This document shows positions 27,574-36,680 of a DNA stretch of 64,000 nucleotides, one piece after another. Origin of the DNA: Pseudomonadota bacterium (lineage in GTDB: Bacteria > Bdellovibrionota_C > UBA2361 > OMII01); the NCBI GenBank assembly GCA_026390555.1, contig JAPLFS010000076.1, positions 1 to 64,000 of the forward strand, read 5' to 3'. Position 1 is the stretch's first letter. Each line of letters starts with the position of its first letter. Position numbers and translations under genes: made by a program. The notes under the pieces are model-generated. The model did not search any database. It was not told where the DNA came from and saw nothing but the letters and a program-made list of their open reading frames with translations.

Positions 27574-28281
27574 ATGAGCAAGATTAAAGAGGTTACACAG
27601 GGCATAAAAGATCGAGTTGCAGATACGCAGCTAACGGCAGCTCGTGGCAGCAACGATACGATCCGTTTGTGGGAGAATTATAAGGATCAGGCCCTGATGT
27701 GGCGATCGCTCTCACTTATTCAGTTTCCAACGACCCTAATCGCTGTAATCTTTGCCTTAGTCATGTGGTCCACGCGCGAAATTATCCTGAGCGTGCCATC
27801 AAAGCCGATGCCAGGCGTGTATGCAGCTCAAGATATTCCTGATAACGAGTTTATCAATGTAGCCAACGATTACATTAACATGATCGCTACTTACCAACCC
27901 GGAACAGCTCGCAAGCAATTTGATATAGCGAGCAGCATGCTTAAAGAGCCCCTACTTACGAAGTTCAAGGAGGAGATGTTACAATCAGAGCTACCTGCCA
28001 TCGAGAACTCAATCCGTACTCAGGTGTTCTTTGTTGATCCACTTGCCACGCGCGTTGAGCGAACTGGCAACAACGTAACGATATCAGTCACTGGCGAACG
28101 GTGGAAGGTGATAGCAGGGGCCGAAGTTCCAACCGTTACCAGCCGCTACCGAGTTGAGATGACGACTATCCCACGTAATCCGATTAATCCGTACGGCATT
28201 GTTATCACCAACGTTGTATTTACTCCAAACACACGGGGAGAGCGCAGTGGTGACCCGCTGAGAGGAACAGGAGCCGACTAA
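27574..28281 (+). CDS. traE: TraE-like (VirB8-fold) T4SS inner-membrane protein
   Basis: 235 residues. One membrane helix near residues 50-68 (LIQFPTTLIAVIFALVMW) follows a basic N-terminus, then a periplasmic domain with NDYINMIATYQPGTARKQFDIASSMLKEPLL and VTISVTGERWKVIAGAEV, the pattern of TraE/VirB8 cores. It forms part of the inner-membrane complex and nucleates assembly. The stop overlaps the next ATG (TAATG), so it is coupled to TraK. Confidence 0.75.
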   Translation: MSKIKEVTQGIKDRVADTQLTAARGSNDTIRLWENYKDQALMWRSLSLIQFPTTLIAVIFALVMWSTREIILSVPSKPMPGVYAAQDIPDNEFINVANDYINMIATYQPGTARKQFDIASSMLKEPLLTKFKEEMLQSELPAIENSIRTQVFFVDPLATRVERTGNNVTISVTGERWKVIAGAEVPTVTSRYRVEMTTIPRNPINPYGIVITNVVFTPNTRGERSGDPLRGTGAD

Positions 28282-29099
28282 TGAAGCGAGGAAATAGTAT
28301 GTATTATAATGTATTCACCATACTTCTCGGAATAACTGTGGCGCTCGTTGCGCAGCCATATAGTGCATCTGCGCGTGATGTTCAGTACCAAAGTGGCAAT
28401 GGTGAGATAGAGGTGTGGATTAATATTGGAGAACCAACCGAGATCGTCTTTGAAGGAGGTCGCATCAAGGATGGTTTTAAAAACTCGAACGCCGGCATAG
28501 CCATCGAGAACAAGGGAAATGCGCTAGTCGTGTTCGGAAAAGAGAATATCAATGAGAACGGAGAGGCGATCCTAGTACGGCTAGACGATGGCAGATCTTA
28601 CCCACTCCGTATTCGGCGCGCTACTGCAGAGAGCCCACGAGATGCCCAGATTTCAATCGGAGATGGCAAGGGCGCCTTTGGTGCTCCAGAAGAGGAGTCG
28701 ATGCCAGAGCCGTATAAGGAACGTGGCTATGAGTACGCGCCAGCAAGTAAGGTTTCTGGATTGATGCGTGAGATGGTTCTCGTTGCAGAGTTCGGCAAAA
28801 GGTCGATAGCAGGTTACCAGATTAGTGAGAAATTCAAGGGACAAGAGGTTGTCAGCGATGGTGCTGTCTTGGCAAAGATCGACAAGATCTTTATCGGCGC
28901 TAACCTGTGGGGGTACGTACTGGATACAACCAACCTGTTGGACCAATCGCAGAAGCTTAATGCAGCTACGTTTCGTATCGATGGAACACGCGCCGTATCG
29001 GCATCCTCCTGGGAATTAAGCGCACGACCTCTTAACGTAGAGGAGCAGATATCAAATAAACATAACGCAAAGGTCTATATTGTAACGCGAGCCCGTTAA
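28281..29099 (+). CDS. traK: TraK-like (VirB9-type) T4SS secretin protein
   Basis: 272 residues with a Sec signal peptide (helix YYNVFTILLGITVALVAQ, cleavage near SASA). The mature part is beta-rich and begins DVQYQSGNGEIEVWINIGEPTEIVFEGG, a typical opening of TraK proteins, which form the outer-membrane core ring with TraV and TraB. The position between TraE and TraB agrees. A possible alternative start at the internal ATG six codons in (MYYN) would give a shorter n-region. Confidence 0.75.
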   Translation: MKRGNSMYYNVFTILLGITVALVAQPYSASARDVQYQSGNGEIEVWINIGEPTEIVFEGGRIKDGFKNSNAGIAIENKGNALVVFGKENINENGEAILVRLDDGRSYPLRIRRATAESPRDAQISIGDGKGAFGAPEEESMPEPYKERGYEYAPASKVSGLMREMVLVAEFGKRSIAGYQISEKFKGQEVVSDGAVLAKIDKIFIGANLWGYVLDTTNLLDQSQKLNAATFRIDGTRAVSASSWELSARPLNVEEQISNKHNAKVYIVTRAR

Positions 29100-29113
29100 C
29101 GAGCAGGTGAAGT

Positions 29114-30289
29114 ATGTCACAAATATTGAAAGATTTCATGCTCCGGTTGCGGAGCGACAGGAAAACGCAGGTCATAACGGGAGTTGTGGGTATCGCTATA
29201 TTATTCCTGATCTTCGGTGAAAGTGGCGGAGCCCGTCGTCGACAGAAGGGCGATCTCAAGCAGGTAAACGTTGGAGCAAACGATCCTAATGAGCGTTGGA
29301 CCGATCTGGTTGAGCGCTTTAACGGACAGTTAAACTCCCTGACCCAGAACACAAACGCACTGCGTGAGGATGTTGATACACAAAAGAAGGCCATGCAGGA
29401 GTATGAGGCAACTACGGCAGAGATCTTTAAGAAGATCCTTGAGCGTCTAGCTGAACTTCAAAATTCGACATCTACGGCCGGCGGAAACACAGCGCCGAAA
29501 GATCTAGGTGATATAACCGGACCAGGGCTAGCTAGCGCTGATCCGAACGAACTTGAGTCTATCGCCGCTTCCGACGCTATTCCAGCGCAGCCCCCTGCTC
29601 CACCAGTTAAGGTTCGCCTGGCGGCTATTATGCCTGGTGATTCTGTGCGAATTAAGCTCCTGGCAGGTGTAAACGCACCGACCGATGGAACGCCGTATCC
29701 CGTTGTTCTCAAGTTAATCGGAGATATTATCGGACCGGATGGCAACAGTATTCCGCTCGGTGAGGCGCGTGTTATCGCAGCAGCGCAGGGCTCCCTGACA
29801 GATTCTCGTGTGCTCTTTCGATTGACCAGACTTAGTCTACGACTTCCAAACGGACGCCGTAAGGAGTTCACCATAGATGGCTGGATCGTAGGTGAGGATG
29901 GAATTCGTGGTATGGAGGGGGTTCTGATAGATCCAATAGGTAAAGCTATCGCCGGTGCCGGTTTCGCCGGAGGTCTATCAGGATTGGGACAGGGTTTAGC
30001 CGCTGCAAATAGAAACACCTTATATTATAATAATAGCGGCAGTCAAAGTTCACAGTCACAGGTTGACCAGAGTCAGATCCCAGCATATGCGGGAGGGCTC
30101 GCACTCTCATCCGCAGCTCAGGAGTGGCAGCAGATTATTCGTGAGCGTTTACAGCTCTTAGTTCCGGTTGTTCAGGTGCTCTCAGGACGCGAGGCTACGG
30201 CGGTATTCTCGCAGTCGCTTGCTATTCCTGACCTGCTTGAGCAGATCGACGATGAGAACCCCTCGGTTGTATACACGTCATTAGATTAA
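29114..30289 (+). CDS. traB: TraB-like (VirB10-type) T4SS core protein
   Basis: 391 residues. A single helix near residues 18-34 (VITGVVGIAILFLIFG), a coiled-coil region (about 60-115: ERFNGQLNSLTQNTNALREDVDTQ and on), a short Pro-rich segment (PAQPPAPPV) and then a VirB10-like beta domain: MPGDSVRIKLLAGVNAPTDG, GEARVIAAAQG, RVLFRLTRLSLRLPNG, EFTIDGWIVGEDG. VirB10 proteins span both membranes and sense energy from the ATPases. The order traE-traK-traB is that of the F plasmid. Confidence 0.82.
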   Translation: MSQILKDFMLRLRSDRKTQVITGVVGIAILFLIFGESGGARRRQKGDLKQVNVGANDPNERWTDLVERFNGQLNSLTQNTNALREDVDTQKKAMQEYEATTAEIFKKILERLAELQNSTSTAGGNTAPKDLGDITGPGLASADPNELESIAASDAIPAQPPAPPVKVRLAAIMPGDSVRIKLLAGVNAPTDGTPYPVVLKLIGDIIGPDGNSIPLGEARVIAAAQGSLTDSRVLFRLTRLSLRLPNGRRKEFTIDGWIVGEDGIRGMEGVLIDPIGKAIAGAGFAGGLSGLGQGLAAANRNTLYYNNSGSQSSQSQVDQSQIPAYAGGLALSSAAQEWQQIIRERLQLLVPVVQVLSGREATAVFSQSLAIPDLLEQIDDENPSVVYTSLD

Positions 30290-30306
30290 CGGTTGAGGTA
30301 AGGCGC

Positions 30307-30747
30307 ATGAGAAAAGTAGCAACATTAGTAATTCCGCTCCTAGCGAGCGTGTGTTCGGGATGCAACCAGGTCGGAAACATCCTCAATCCATTCTATGAAA
30401 GCCCATCAGAGGTTGCGTACTTTGGCGAGAAGAACGATGCGGCTCTGAATGACTCCGGCGGTGGAAAGGCAACACGCGCACGTGAGGCGCTTGAGGCCAT
30501 GAGCAGCTACCAACGAACGCTCTCACCGCAACCGAGTAATCCGGTTATTCAGCCCGCCGTTGTTCGGCTAATGTGGATACCTGATCACCTAAACTCTCAC
30601 GGAGATCTTGTTCCTGCTCACTACTATTACCTTAAGGTAAAAAAGGATGCTTGGGCTGTTACAGATGCATTCGAGATCGAGGGCCAGCTCGGTGGAGCCC
30701 AACAGGGCTCGGCCGTTGGCTTCGTTAATCCGGAGGATATTCGCTAA
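30307..30747 (+). CDS. traV: TraV-like T4SS lipoprotein
   Basis: 146 residues. The N-terminus is a signal ending in SVCSGC, with the second Cys as the likely lipidation site. The C-terminal part VVRLMWIPDHLNSHGDLVPAHYYYLKVKKDAWAV matches the conserved TraV end (a W-I-P-x4-G-D-L pattern and aromatic strand). TraV anchors the core complex in the outer membrane with TraK and TraB. The stop overlaps the next ATG by one base. Confidence 0.75.
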   Translation: MRKVATLVIPLLASVCSGCNQVGNILNPFYESPSEVAYFGEKNDAALNDSGGGKATRAREALEAMSSYQRTLSPQPSNPVIQPAVVRLMWIPDHLNSHGDLVPAHYYYLKVKKDAWAVTDAFEIEGQLGGAQQGSAVGFVNPEDIR

Positions 30748-31250
30748 TGATTATGCGAGGATTTCTTCTATTATCTCTACTGCTAACAGTTTCCGGCTGC
30801 ACTAAGGGGCCAAAGGAGTACCAACCGTACTCTGCGACTAAGCGTACTATCTTTCTCCCTGCTGTGCGCAGTGCAGGGGCTGAGCCGGTTTATGCACGCA
30901 CCCGTTGGACCCATCCCCCAGAGGTTCTGCCACAACGTGAGCGCCCTGGAACTAAGGACTCAATTGAGGGCCGTAGTGCCCCGATGCTTCGTCCAGTATT
31001 TCACCTTGAGTTAAAAAACGCCTCGCTTGAGGAAACTGCGCGGGTCTTAGCCGCAACCTCACGTTATGAAAGCTACGCAGATCCCTCTATAGCCCTGCAT
31101 AAGATCACAATTGAGAATCTCGGCACAATTGACGAACTCGGGCAAATTATAGAGAGAAAGGCGCAGATTCAGGTTGTTATCGATCATCAGAATAAGGAGG
31201 TGCGATTTCTGGCCCCAACGGCAGAACAGCCCCGACTTTTTAAAGAGTAA
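30747..31250 (+). CDS. DotD-like lipoprotein with N0-type domain
   Basis: 167 residues. A lipoprotein signal ends in VSGC near residue 18. After a linker, residues 85-160 (FHLELKNASLEETARVLAATS, TIENLGTIDELGQIIERKAQIQVVIDHQNKEVRFLAP) have the alternating strands and helix of a secretin N0/STN domain, the fold seen in DotD of type IVB systems. F-type operons do not normally hold such a gene between traV and traC, so it marks this cluster as a hybrid. The fold assignment is inferred from the pattern. Confidence 0.55.
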   Translation: MIMRGFLLLSLLLTVSGCTKGPKEYQPYSATKRTIFLPAVRSAGAEPVYARTRWTHPPEVLPQRERPGTKDSIEGRSAPMLRPVFHLELKNASLEETARVLAATSRYESYADPSIALHKITIENLGTIDELGQIIERKAQIQVVIDHQNKEVRFLAPTAEQPRLFKE

Positions 31251-31255
31251 TCGAA

Positions 31256-33997
31256 ATGGGTATTAATAGGTTAACGCGAAATAGGTTGTTTCAAGATGAG
31301 GAGCTCTTTAACAAGCTGCTCCCGTTTGCACGTTATGATCAGGAGAACGAACTCTTCATTCATACCGACGCATCGATCTGGTCGATGTGGGAGCTGCAAC
31401 CTAAGTGGATCACCAAGGTATCAGATGCAGAGGCGTTCCAGCTTACAGAGCGTGTTCAGGAGCTGCTGGATTCACTGGAACATACTATCTCGGCACAGGT
31501 TTCCTGGATAACGACCTTCGATGTTGAAGATCTGCTACGTAACTGTATCTCCTCGTATCCGATCTCTGGGCCGGCCGGCTGGATGACTAGACGCTGGGTT
31601 CGCTCTATCAGACTCGCTAGTCAGAGTCGCTCGCTGCAACGTAGGCCGCGTCGACTAAGACTCTTTATCTCTTTTCGCTATGATCCACCCTGGGAGGGCA
31701 AGGGACTACTTAACCAGATCGCTCGTACAATAAAGATGTTCATGTACGGAGCGGTTGGTCTGAGTGCCGAGCAACGCCAGGCCGAATACATGGGCTTTGC
31801 TAACAAGTTTAAGGGCATCATCGATGGCTCGGCGGCCAAACTAGCTGACCTCGGATTTTATCCTAAACGGGTCGATGGTCAGTCTCTAATCAACCTACTT
31901 TATCCTATCCTTAATCGTCGTAGCGTTAAACCGGGCAAACATAGGCGTGGACGTACCACTGCCGTTCCTGTGCCTGAGTACGATCCTGATGATCTGCTAG
32001 CAAATCAGATCTCTGAGACCCCCGTAGAGCATCCTCGTGATGGAATTATTCGCAAGGATGGCCGTATATTCCGTTCCGTATCGATGGTGAAGCCCCCCAA
32101 ATCCTGCATGCCGCTTATGATTGCGCCGTTGCAATCAGCGCCTTATGAAAACATTATAAGCGTCACGTTCTCTAAAGATCCCAAGGAGAAACAACTTGAA
32201 CGGCTCGATAGACTCGATGGCACCCTCGGTATGCGAGAGCGTGCCTGGGGCGGACGATCCAATCAGAAGGTAAGCCATCAGATCTCAGCCATTAGAAACG
32301 CACGCCAAGAGCTATACGATTCACGAGAGCAGATCGTGCGTGTTGGGGTGCACCAGACCTTCCTATGTCAGAACGATGACGAGGCTATACGCGCAACGGC
32401 AGAAGCAGTCGCCACCTTTCCACAGCTAAACGGTGCGCGCGGCATGGTACATGAAGTTTCTGATATGGCGGTGCTCATTAACACCCTGCCAGGCGCCTAC
32501 GATCCAGCAAGTGACGGTGCAGGCTGGACAACAGTTGTACAATCATCAAGGGCCGTTCGAATGTTTCCGTTGTGGGGTAACTGGCGCGGGAGCGCTGGAG
32601 CCCAGATTCTCCTTCCAAGCCTTTGGAATCGCGAGCTGATTGGTTTCGATCTCTACGACTCAAACATAGCGCCGAACGTTTTGATTAGCGGAGTGTCGGG
32701 AGCTGGTAAGAGCTATCTGATGTGCTTTTTGATCTCGATGCTCAATCGGGGCCACTACGCCACACTCTCAGATGGTAGGATTATTGAGAGAAATCCGATC
32801 ACCTTCATATTTGATAAGGGTATGACCGGACAGCCGTGTGGTTTTGAAAAGCTCGCTAAACTTTTCGGGGGGCGTGTATACGAAGCAACCCCCTCTAAAG
32901 CGCCTGCTATGAACTTCCTGGCGCGTCTTGGAGCAATAGCTCCAGACTCTCGAAACGACGACTATAAGGACCTCGTAGATATGTGCGCGGATGTGGTCTG
33001 CGATATGGCTACCGATGGCACTAATATTCCAGACCGCCTTGAGCGCGGAAGTGTTGCTGAGTCCCTGATTGAGGCTCACCGTATTTATCGCAGCGGCCCT
33101 ATGCGTCGTGAATTTATATTGAGCGATTGTGTGTCGGTTCTGCGCGCACCACGCCGAGTTGATGAAACAGATGATATTGCACGACGGCGCCAACGCATAG
33201 CGCTCCTAATAGCCGACTACTACGGCGAGGGAACCTATGCTCGATTCTTCGATAGACCTGGCTCACTCAAGCTCAAAGAGCGCTTTATTGTATTCGATCT
33301 TAAAGCTTTGAGTCGTAACCCTGACTTGCAACGTGTCTTTCTTAAGATCGCGATGGTCTGGGCGGATACCGTCATGAACGATCCGAGCGAGCTTGATACT
33401 CGTAAGATTCTGGTCTTCGATGAGGCACATGAGCTAATCGGAAAGACCCAGGCTAATACTATTGAGACAGCTTTTCGTCTCTATCGTAAGAGAAAGGGGA
33501 TCGTTATCGCAGCATCACAATCAGGAGAGGATTTCTACGTTGGATCTGGTGGACAAGCGATCGTACAAAATAGCGCGCATAAGATCTTTTTGCGCCAGGA
33601 TCCAAATAAGTTCCACCTCACGGCGCAGGCTTTCAATCTAACCCCACAGCAATCAGATGTGATCATGCGCTTACGAACTGTAAAGGGGGTCGAGTCTCAA
33701 TTCTACCTAATCTCGGATCTAGGTGAGTCGGCGCTTGTATTGCCGGTAGAACCTGCTTTCTACTGGGTCAGCACAAATAACGGAGACGATAATCAGCTTT
33801 TTAGTGATGCTTTAATACGACATAATAACGATTTCAGTAAGGCTCTAGAGGAGATCGTTCTGATAGCTCCATATGGGGCCAAGGATCTCCAAGAGCGGAG
33901 GATGGGGGGCGCAGGCTTCCAGCCGGACGATGCAGGTAGTGTATCCGGGGCATTAAATTCGATATTGGAATCAGGATTAAGGGATTCAAATGTTTAG
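31256..33997 (+). CDS. traC: TraC/VirB4 family T4SS ATPase
   Basis: 913-residue ATPase that powers pilus and channel assembly on the cytoplasmic side. The N-terminal half is the TraC-type domain (LFNKLLPFARYDQENELFIH, SIWSMWELQP). The motor domain carries Walker A GVSGAGKS near residues 479-486, KGMTGQPCGFEKLAKLFGG, and Walker B ILVFDEAHE near 718-726, then IVIAASQSGEDF and RQDPNKFHL. The length fits F-type TraC (about 875). The stop codon lies within the AGGAGG ribosome-binding site of the next gene. Confidence 0.9.
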   Translation: MGINRLTRNRLFQDEELFNKLLPFARYDQENELFIHTDASIWSMWELQPKWITKVSDAEAFQLTERVQELLDSLEHTISAQVSWITTFDVEDLLRNCISSYPISGPAGWMTRRWVRSIRLASQSRSLQRRPRRLRLFISFRYDPPWEGKGLLNQIARTIKMFMYGAVGLSAEQRQAEYMGFANKFKGIIDGSAAKLADLGFYPKRVDGQSLINLLYPILNRRSVKPGKHRRGRTTAVPVPEYDPDDLLANQISETPVEHPRDGIIRKDGRIFRSVSMVKPPKSCMPLMIAPLQSAPYENIISVTFSKDPKEKQLERLDRLDGTLGMRERAWGGRSNQKVSHQISAIRNARQELYDSREQIVRVGVHQTFLCQNDDEAIRATAEAVATFPQLNGARGMVHEVSDMAVLINTLPGAYDPASDGAGWTTVVQSSRAVRMFPLWGNWRGSAGAQILLPSLWNRELIGFDLYDSNIAPNVLISGVSGAGKSYLMCFLISMLNRGHYATLSDGRIIERNPITFIFDKGMTGQPCGFEKLAKLFGGRVYEATPSKAPAMNFLARLGAIAPDSRNDDYKDLVDMCADVVCDMATDGTNIPDRLERGSVAESLIEAHRIYRSGPMRREFILSDCVSVLRAPRRVDETDDIARRRQRIALLIADYYGEGTYARFFDRPGSLKLKERFIVFDLKALSRNPDLQRVFLKIAMVWADTVMNDPSELDTRKILVFDEAHELIGKTQANTIETAFRLYRKRKGIVIAASQSGEDFYVGSGGQAIVQNSAHKIFLRQDPNKFHLTAQAFNLTPQQSDVIMRLRTVKGVESQFYLISDLGESALVLPVEPAFYWVSTNNGDDNQLFSDALIRHNNDFSKALEEIVLIAPYGAKDLQERRMGGAGFQPDDAGSVSGALNSILESGLRDSNV

Positions 33998-34009
33998 GAG
34001 GGTGTGGGT

Positions 34010-34309
34010 ATGAAGATCTCATTAAATACATTAAGATTAAGCACAGTGGTGCTTGCCATCTCAACGCTCCTCCTAGCAGGGTGCTCTAAAACGACACAGA
34101 CCGAGATAGTTCAGCCTGCAGTTATTGAATATCAGGTTCGTAACGTTCCCGGTGTTGTTGAGTATATCTGGGAGGAGCCGATGGTAGATGTCGTCGATGT
34201 TCCGCCGGGGCTTGATCCAGAGGGACATTATTATCGACCTGGTCACCAAGAGGTTATAGAGATTCGCCAAGGGCGTTGGGAGTACTATAAGCGTCCGAAA
34301 CAGAAATAG
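34010..34309 (+). CDS. Small lipoprotein in T4SS cluster
   Basis: About 99 residues from the ATG at 34010, which has a perfect AGGAGG at 33996-34001; a GTG two codons upstream is less likely. Lipobox LLLAGCSK. The mature part has an acidic, Pro-rich segment (VEYIWEEPMVDVVDVPPGLDPEG) followed by HYYRPGHQEVIEIRQGRWEYY. Not recognised. It is likely an outer-membrane-associated part of the secretion machine by position. Confidence 0.6.
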   Translation: MKISLNTLRLSTVVLAISTLLLAGCSKTTQTEIVQPAVIEYQVRNVPGVVEYIWEEPMVDVVDVPPGLDPEGHYYRPGHQEVIEIRQGRWEYYKRPKQK

Positions 34310-34323
34310 CGGAGCATGAAAGT

Positions 34324-34674
34324 ATGAGTCTGATTAACTATAAAAATTTATTTGCGCCACTCGGTAGCAAAATTCAGATGGGTGCTCTCATTATTCTGGC
34401 ATTTCTCGTTTTTGTTGTGCGGTTAGCCGGTTCGACCATCGAACAAAACGCTCCGATCGAGCGGGACAACGGTTCAAAAGCGCAGTTTTCTAATTTTCTT
34501 GATGACCAACAGCAACTGATGCAGTCCGGTAAACAGGGCAAGGGCGATAGTAAGCTCAATGACCTGCTAGATAGCACCAGCAAAGGTAGCACTAACCGTC
34601 CACGGGGCAATCCATCAAATGAGATGGAGCCGGAACGGTTAAACGATATTAAGAGGAAGCTTGGGTTAGAGTAG
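34324..34674 (+). CDS. Small single-pass membrane protein in T4SS cluster
   Basis: 116 residues. One helix near residues 18-38 (IQMGALIILAFLVFVVRLAG), then a hydrophilic tail rich in Ser, Gln, Lys and Asn, probably periplasmic. Unrecognised. It starts 14 bases after the lipoprotein gene and is the last before a 150-base gap, in which I see no clear signal. Confidence 0.55.
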   Translation: MSLINYKNLFAPLGSKIQMGALIILAFLVFVVRLAGSTIEQNAPIERDNGSKAQFSNFLDDQQQLMQSGKQGKGDSKLNDLLDSTSKGSTNRPRGNPSNEMEPERLNDIKRKLGLE

Positions 34675-34824
34675 TAGTGTAGCTCTAAAGCGCTAGATTC
34701 TAGGAGGACAGATAAGGGTTTTGCTTAGGTCAAAGAAGGGTTGCAGCAAATAAAGTGAAGCAACCCTGCCCACTGTAGCGATCAGTGGTTAGTGGCCGAA
34801 AAGGTTAACAAGGGTCTCCTATAG

Positions 34825-35862
34825 ATGAGAACGGTCTTTTTTAGTATTTATTGGATAAAGCTCTTAGCGCTTAGCGGCGCTATTGTAGCAGGTGTTATCA
34901 CCTGCTCGCCGCTAGCCTATAGTCAGCCTAGGGGTGGGCTTGAGGGCTCGGAGGACCTGCAAAAGACCCTTATGAACGCCGAGCTAGCCATAATGGAGGG
35001 GCTCTCTGTGCAGGCGCTAGGCGCACAAGCTCCAAATTCTACCCTACCTTCTACCCTGCCTTCCAGCCTGCCTTCCAGCCTGCCTACCAGTCTGCCAATC
35101 GTAGTGCCCAGCAAAAGATCAGTAGTAGCGCCACTACCGGTAGTTACTAAGCCAAAAGCACCGACAATTCAGGCTCTCCCCGTGATTCCAGCTATTGGTA
35201 AAACTGCGCCCTCTGCCCCTAATACAGCAACGCTGATTCCAGCAAAACAAACTCAGCCAGCAGCTAATACAACCGATCTGCAGAGCCAAAACGAGGCTCT
35301 GCGCCGCGCGCTTAAGGCGCAAAATGACCGAATTACTCTTCTAGAACAGGAGCTTCAGGAGTCGCGTAACGAACACTCCCTCGCTGAGGTCGAAGCACGC
35401 AGACTTTCAACTATGGTTGATGCCAAGACCCGCGCCAGCCTCGGTAAGTATAACGTCCCTATGCCAGCTACCTATTCGCAGCCGGTGATAGAGACGCAAA
35501 AGGTTGCCCCTCTGCCGCACAACATTCCAGTTGATGTTAAGCCACCTAGCCCAAACGCAGAGCTTCAGATCGCAACTATCTCAGTTGATAAGGCCGACCT
35601 GCGCCTGGGACCTGGCAAAAATAATTCTGCTCTGATGTCGCTCCGTCGTGGCTCGCGCCTCGCCGTAGAGGCACGCCAAGGTGAATGGTATCGGGTCTTC
35701 GCTCCCAATGGACAGAGGGCCTGGGTGCACGCAAGTCTAGTAACTTTTGGCGAGGGGGCCTCAAGCCTTAATGACGGTAGCTCCGTTCGGGTGAAGGGCT
35801 TCACTACAAACGTTGAAGAGGAGGCGTTTAGACGACTCCAAAAGATGAATGCTGGAAACTAG
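34825..35862 (+). CDS. Secreted SH3-domain protein with coiled coil
   Basis: 345 residues. A signal peptide (helix LLALSGAIVAGVITCSPLAYS) leads into a low-complexity Pro/Ser/Leu tract encoded by a 12-base tandem repeat (PSTLPSSLPSSLPTSLP). A coiled coil spans about residues 150-195 (NEALRRALKAQNDRITLLEQELQ). The C-terminal SH3b domain, about 250-315, reads ISVDKADLRLGPGKNNSALM, RRGSRLAVEARQGEWYRVFAPNG and QRAWVHASLV. SH3b domains bind peptidoglycan. The gene is 3 bases ahead of an M23 peptidase gene, so the pair probably works on the cell wall for the secretion apparatus. Confidence 0.75.
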   Translation: MRTVFFSIYWIKLLALSGAIVAGVITCSPLAYSQPRGGLEGSEDLQKTLMNAELAIMEGLSVQALGAQAPNSTLPSTLPSSLPSSLPTSLPIVVPSKRSVVAPLPVVTKPKAPTIQALPVIPAIGKTAPSAPNTATLIPAKQTQPAANTTDLQSQNEALRRALKAQNDRITLLEQELQESRNEHSLAEVEARRLSTMVDAKTRASLGKYNVPMPATYSQPVIETQKVAPLPHNIPVDVKPPSPNAELQIATISVDKADLRLGPGKNNSALMSLRRGSRLAVEARQGEWYRVFAPNGQRAWVHASLVTFGEGASSLNDGSSVRVKGFTTNVEEEAFRRLQKMNAGN

Positions 35863-35865
35863 CGT

Positions 35866-36429
35866 ATGCTTTCAACCTCTGCTAACCGATATCTGGCTAC
35901 TCTCCCTCTCACCTTCTTGGTGTTAACTCTTCCTACTATCTTTGCTCTAACTCTTCCAACGCTCGTTTACGCTACTCCCACTAAAGCGACAGAGGCTCTT
36001 CAGGCTATATCTACTAAGTCGACCTTCGTTTATCCCGTAATGGGCCCCCGTAAGTCGGGTAACTTCGGAACCCGCAAGCACCCAATTAAGCGCGTTCACC
36101 AACACCATCACGGTATCGATCTAGCTGCTCCACAGGGTACTCCGATCCGATCTATTGCAGACGGGCAGGTCATCTTTGCGGATCCTTACGCCGGCTATGG
36201 AAAGTTAGTCGTAGTAAAACACTCAGGGGGTCTCACCAGTCACTATGGACACTGCGCCGCGTTCAAGGTGCAGCCGGGTGCCACGGTTCGTGCCGGAGAT
36301 ATCCTAGCTACAGTTGGAAGCACCGGCATCTCAACCGGGCCACACCTGCACTTTGAACTGCGCAAAGGTGGCATTCCACTTAATCCTGAGCAAATCTTGC
36401 CCGGGCTTGCCAGCGCCTCTGAGGGATAA
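35866..36429 (+). CDS. M23 family metallopeptidase (LytM-like)
   Basis: 187 residues: a signal segment (LTFLVLTLPTIFALTLPTLVYA), a short linker and an M23 domain with GNFGTRKHPIKRVHQHHHGIDLAAP (zinc His and Asp), HYGH and TGPHLHFELRKGG (H-x-H). All zinc ligands are present, so it should be an active peptidoglycan endopeptidase. In T4SS loci a lytic transglycosylase (VirB1) usually opens the wall; here an endopeptidase with an SH3 partner may fill that need (inference). Confidence 0.85.
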   Translation: MLSTSANRYLATLPLTFLVLTLPTIFALTLPTLVYATPTKATEALQAISTKSTFVYPVMGPRKSGNFGTRKHPIKRVHQHHHGIDLAAPQGTPIRSIADGQVIFADPYAGYGKLVVVKHSGGLTSHYGHCAAFKVQPGATVRAGDILATVGSTGISTGPHLHFELRKGGIPLNPEQILPGLASASEG

Positions 36430-36590
36430 ACTGCGGCAGCTTAATCTCCCTGTTTTATGCTATTTTCTGCTATTCTCGCTGGAAATAGCTACTTAGAGCC
36501 TAACTAGGCTACCCGGCTAATTGATCTAAAAAAACAATTCCAGGTGCTTCTTTTATTAGTCTGTTATGCAACACAGCTGATCGAATCTGC

Positions 36591-36629
36591 TATAACCTTT
36601 AATGAAACTGGGGCGTGCTAGTTCACGCC
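36591..36629 (+). promoter_or_regulatory. Candidate pilin promoter and 5' hairpin
   Basis: In the 250-base gap before the pilin gene, TATAAC (36591-36596) may be a -10 box. Downstream a perfect 6-base-pair hairpin, GGCGTG / CACGCC at 36612-36629, would lie at the 5' end of the mRNA. Pilin is needed in large amounts, so its own promoter and a stabilising hairpin are plausible. The -35 is poor. Confidence 0.35.
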
Positions 36630-36680
36630 GTTAAGAAACAGATAGAAACGAAACAACAAATAAGTTAATAACGAGGTCAT

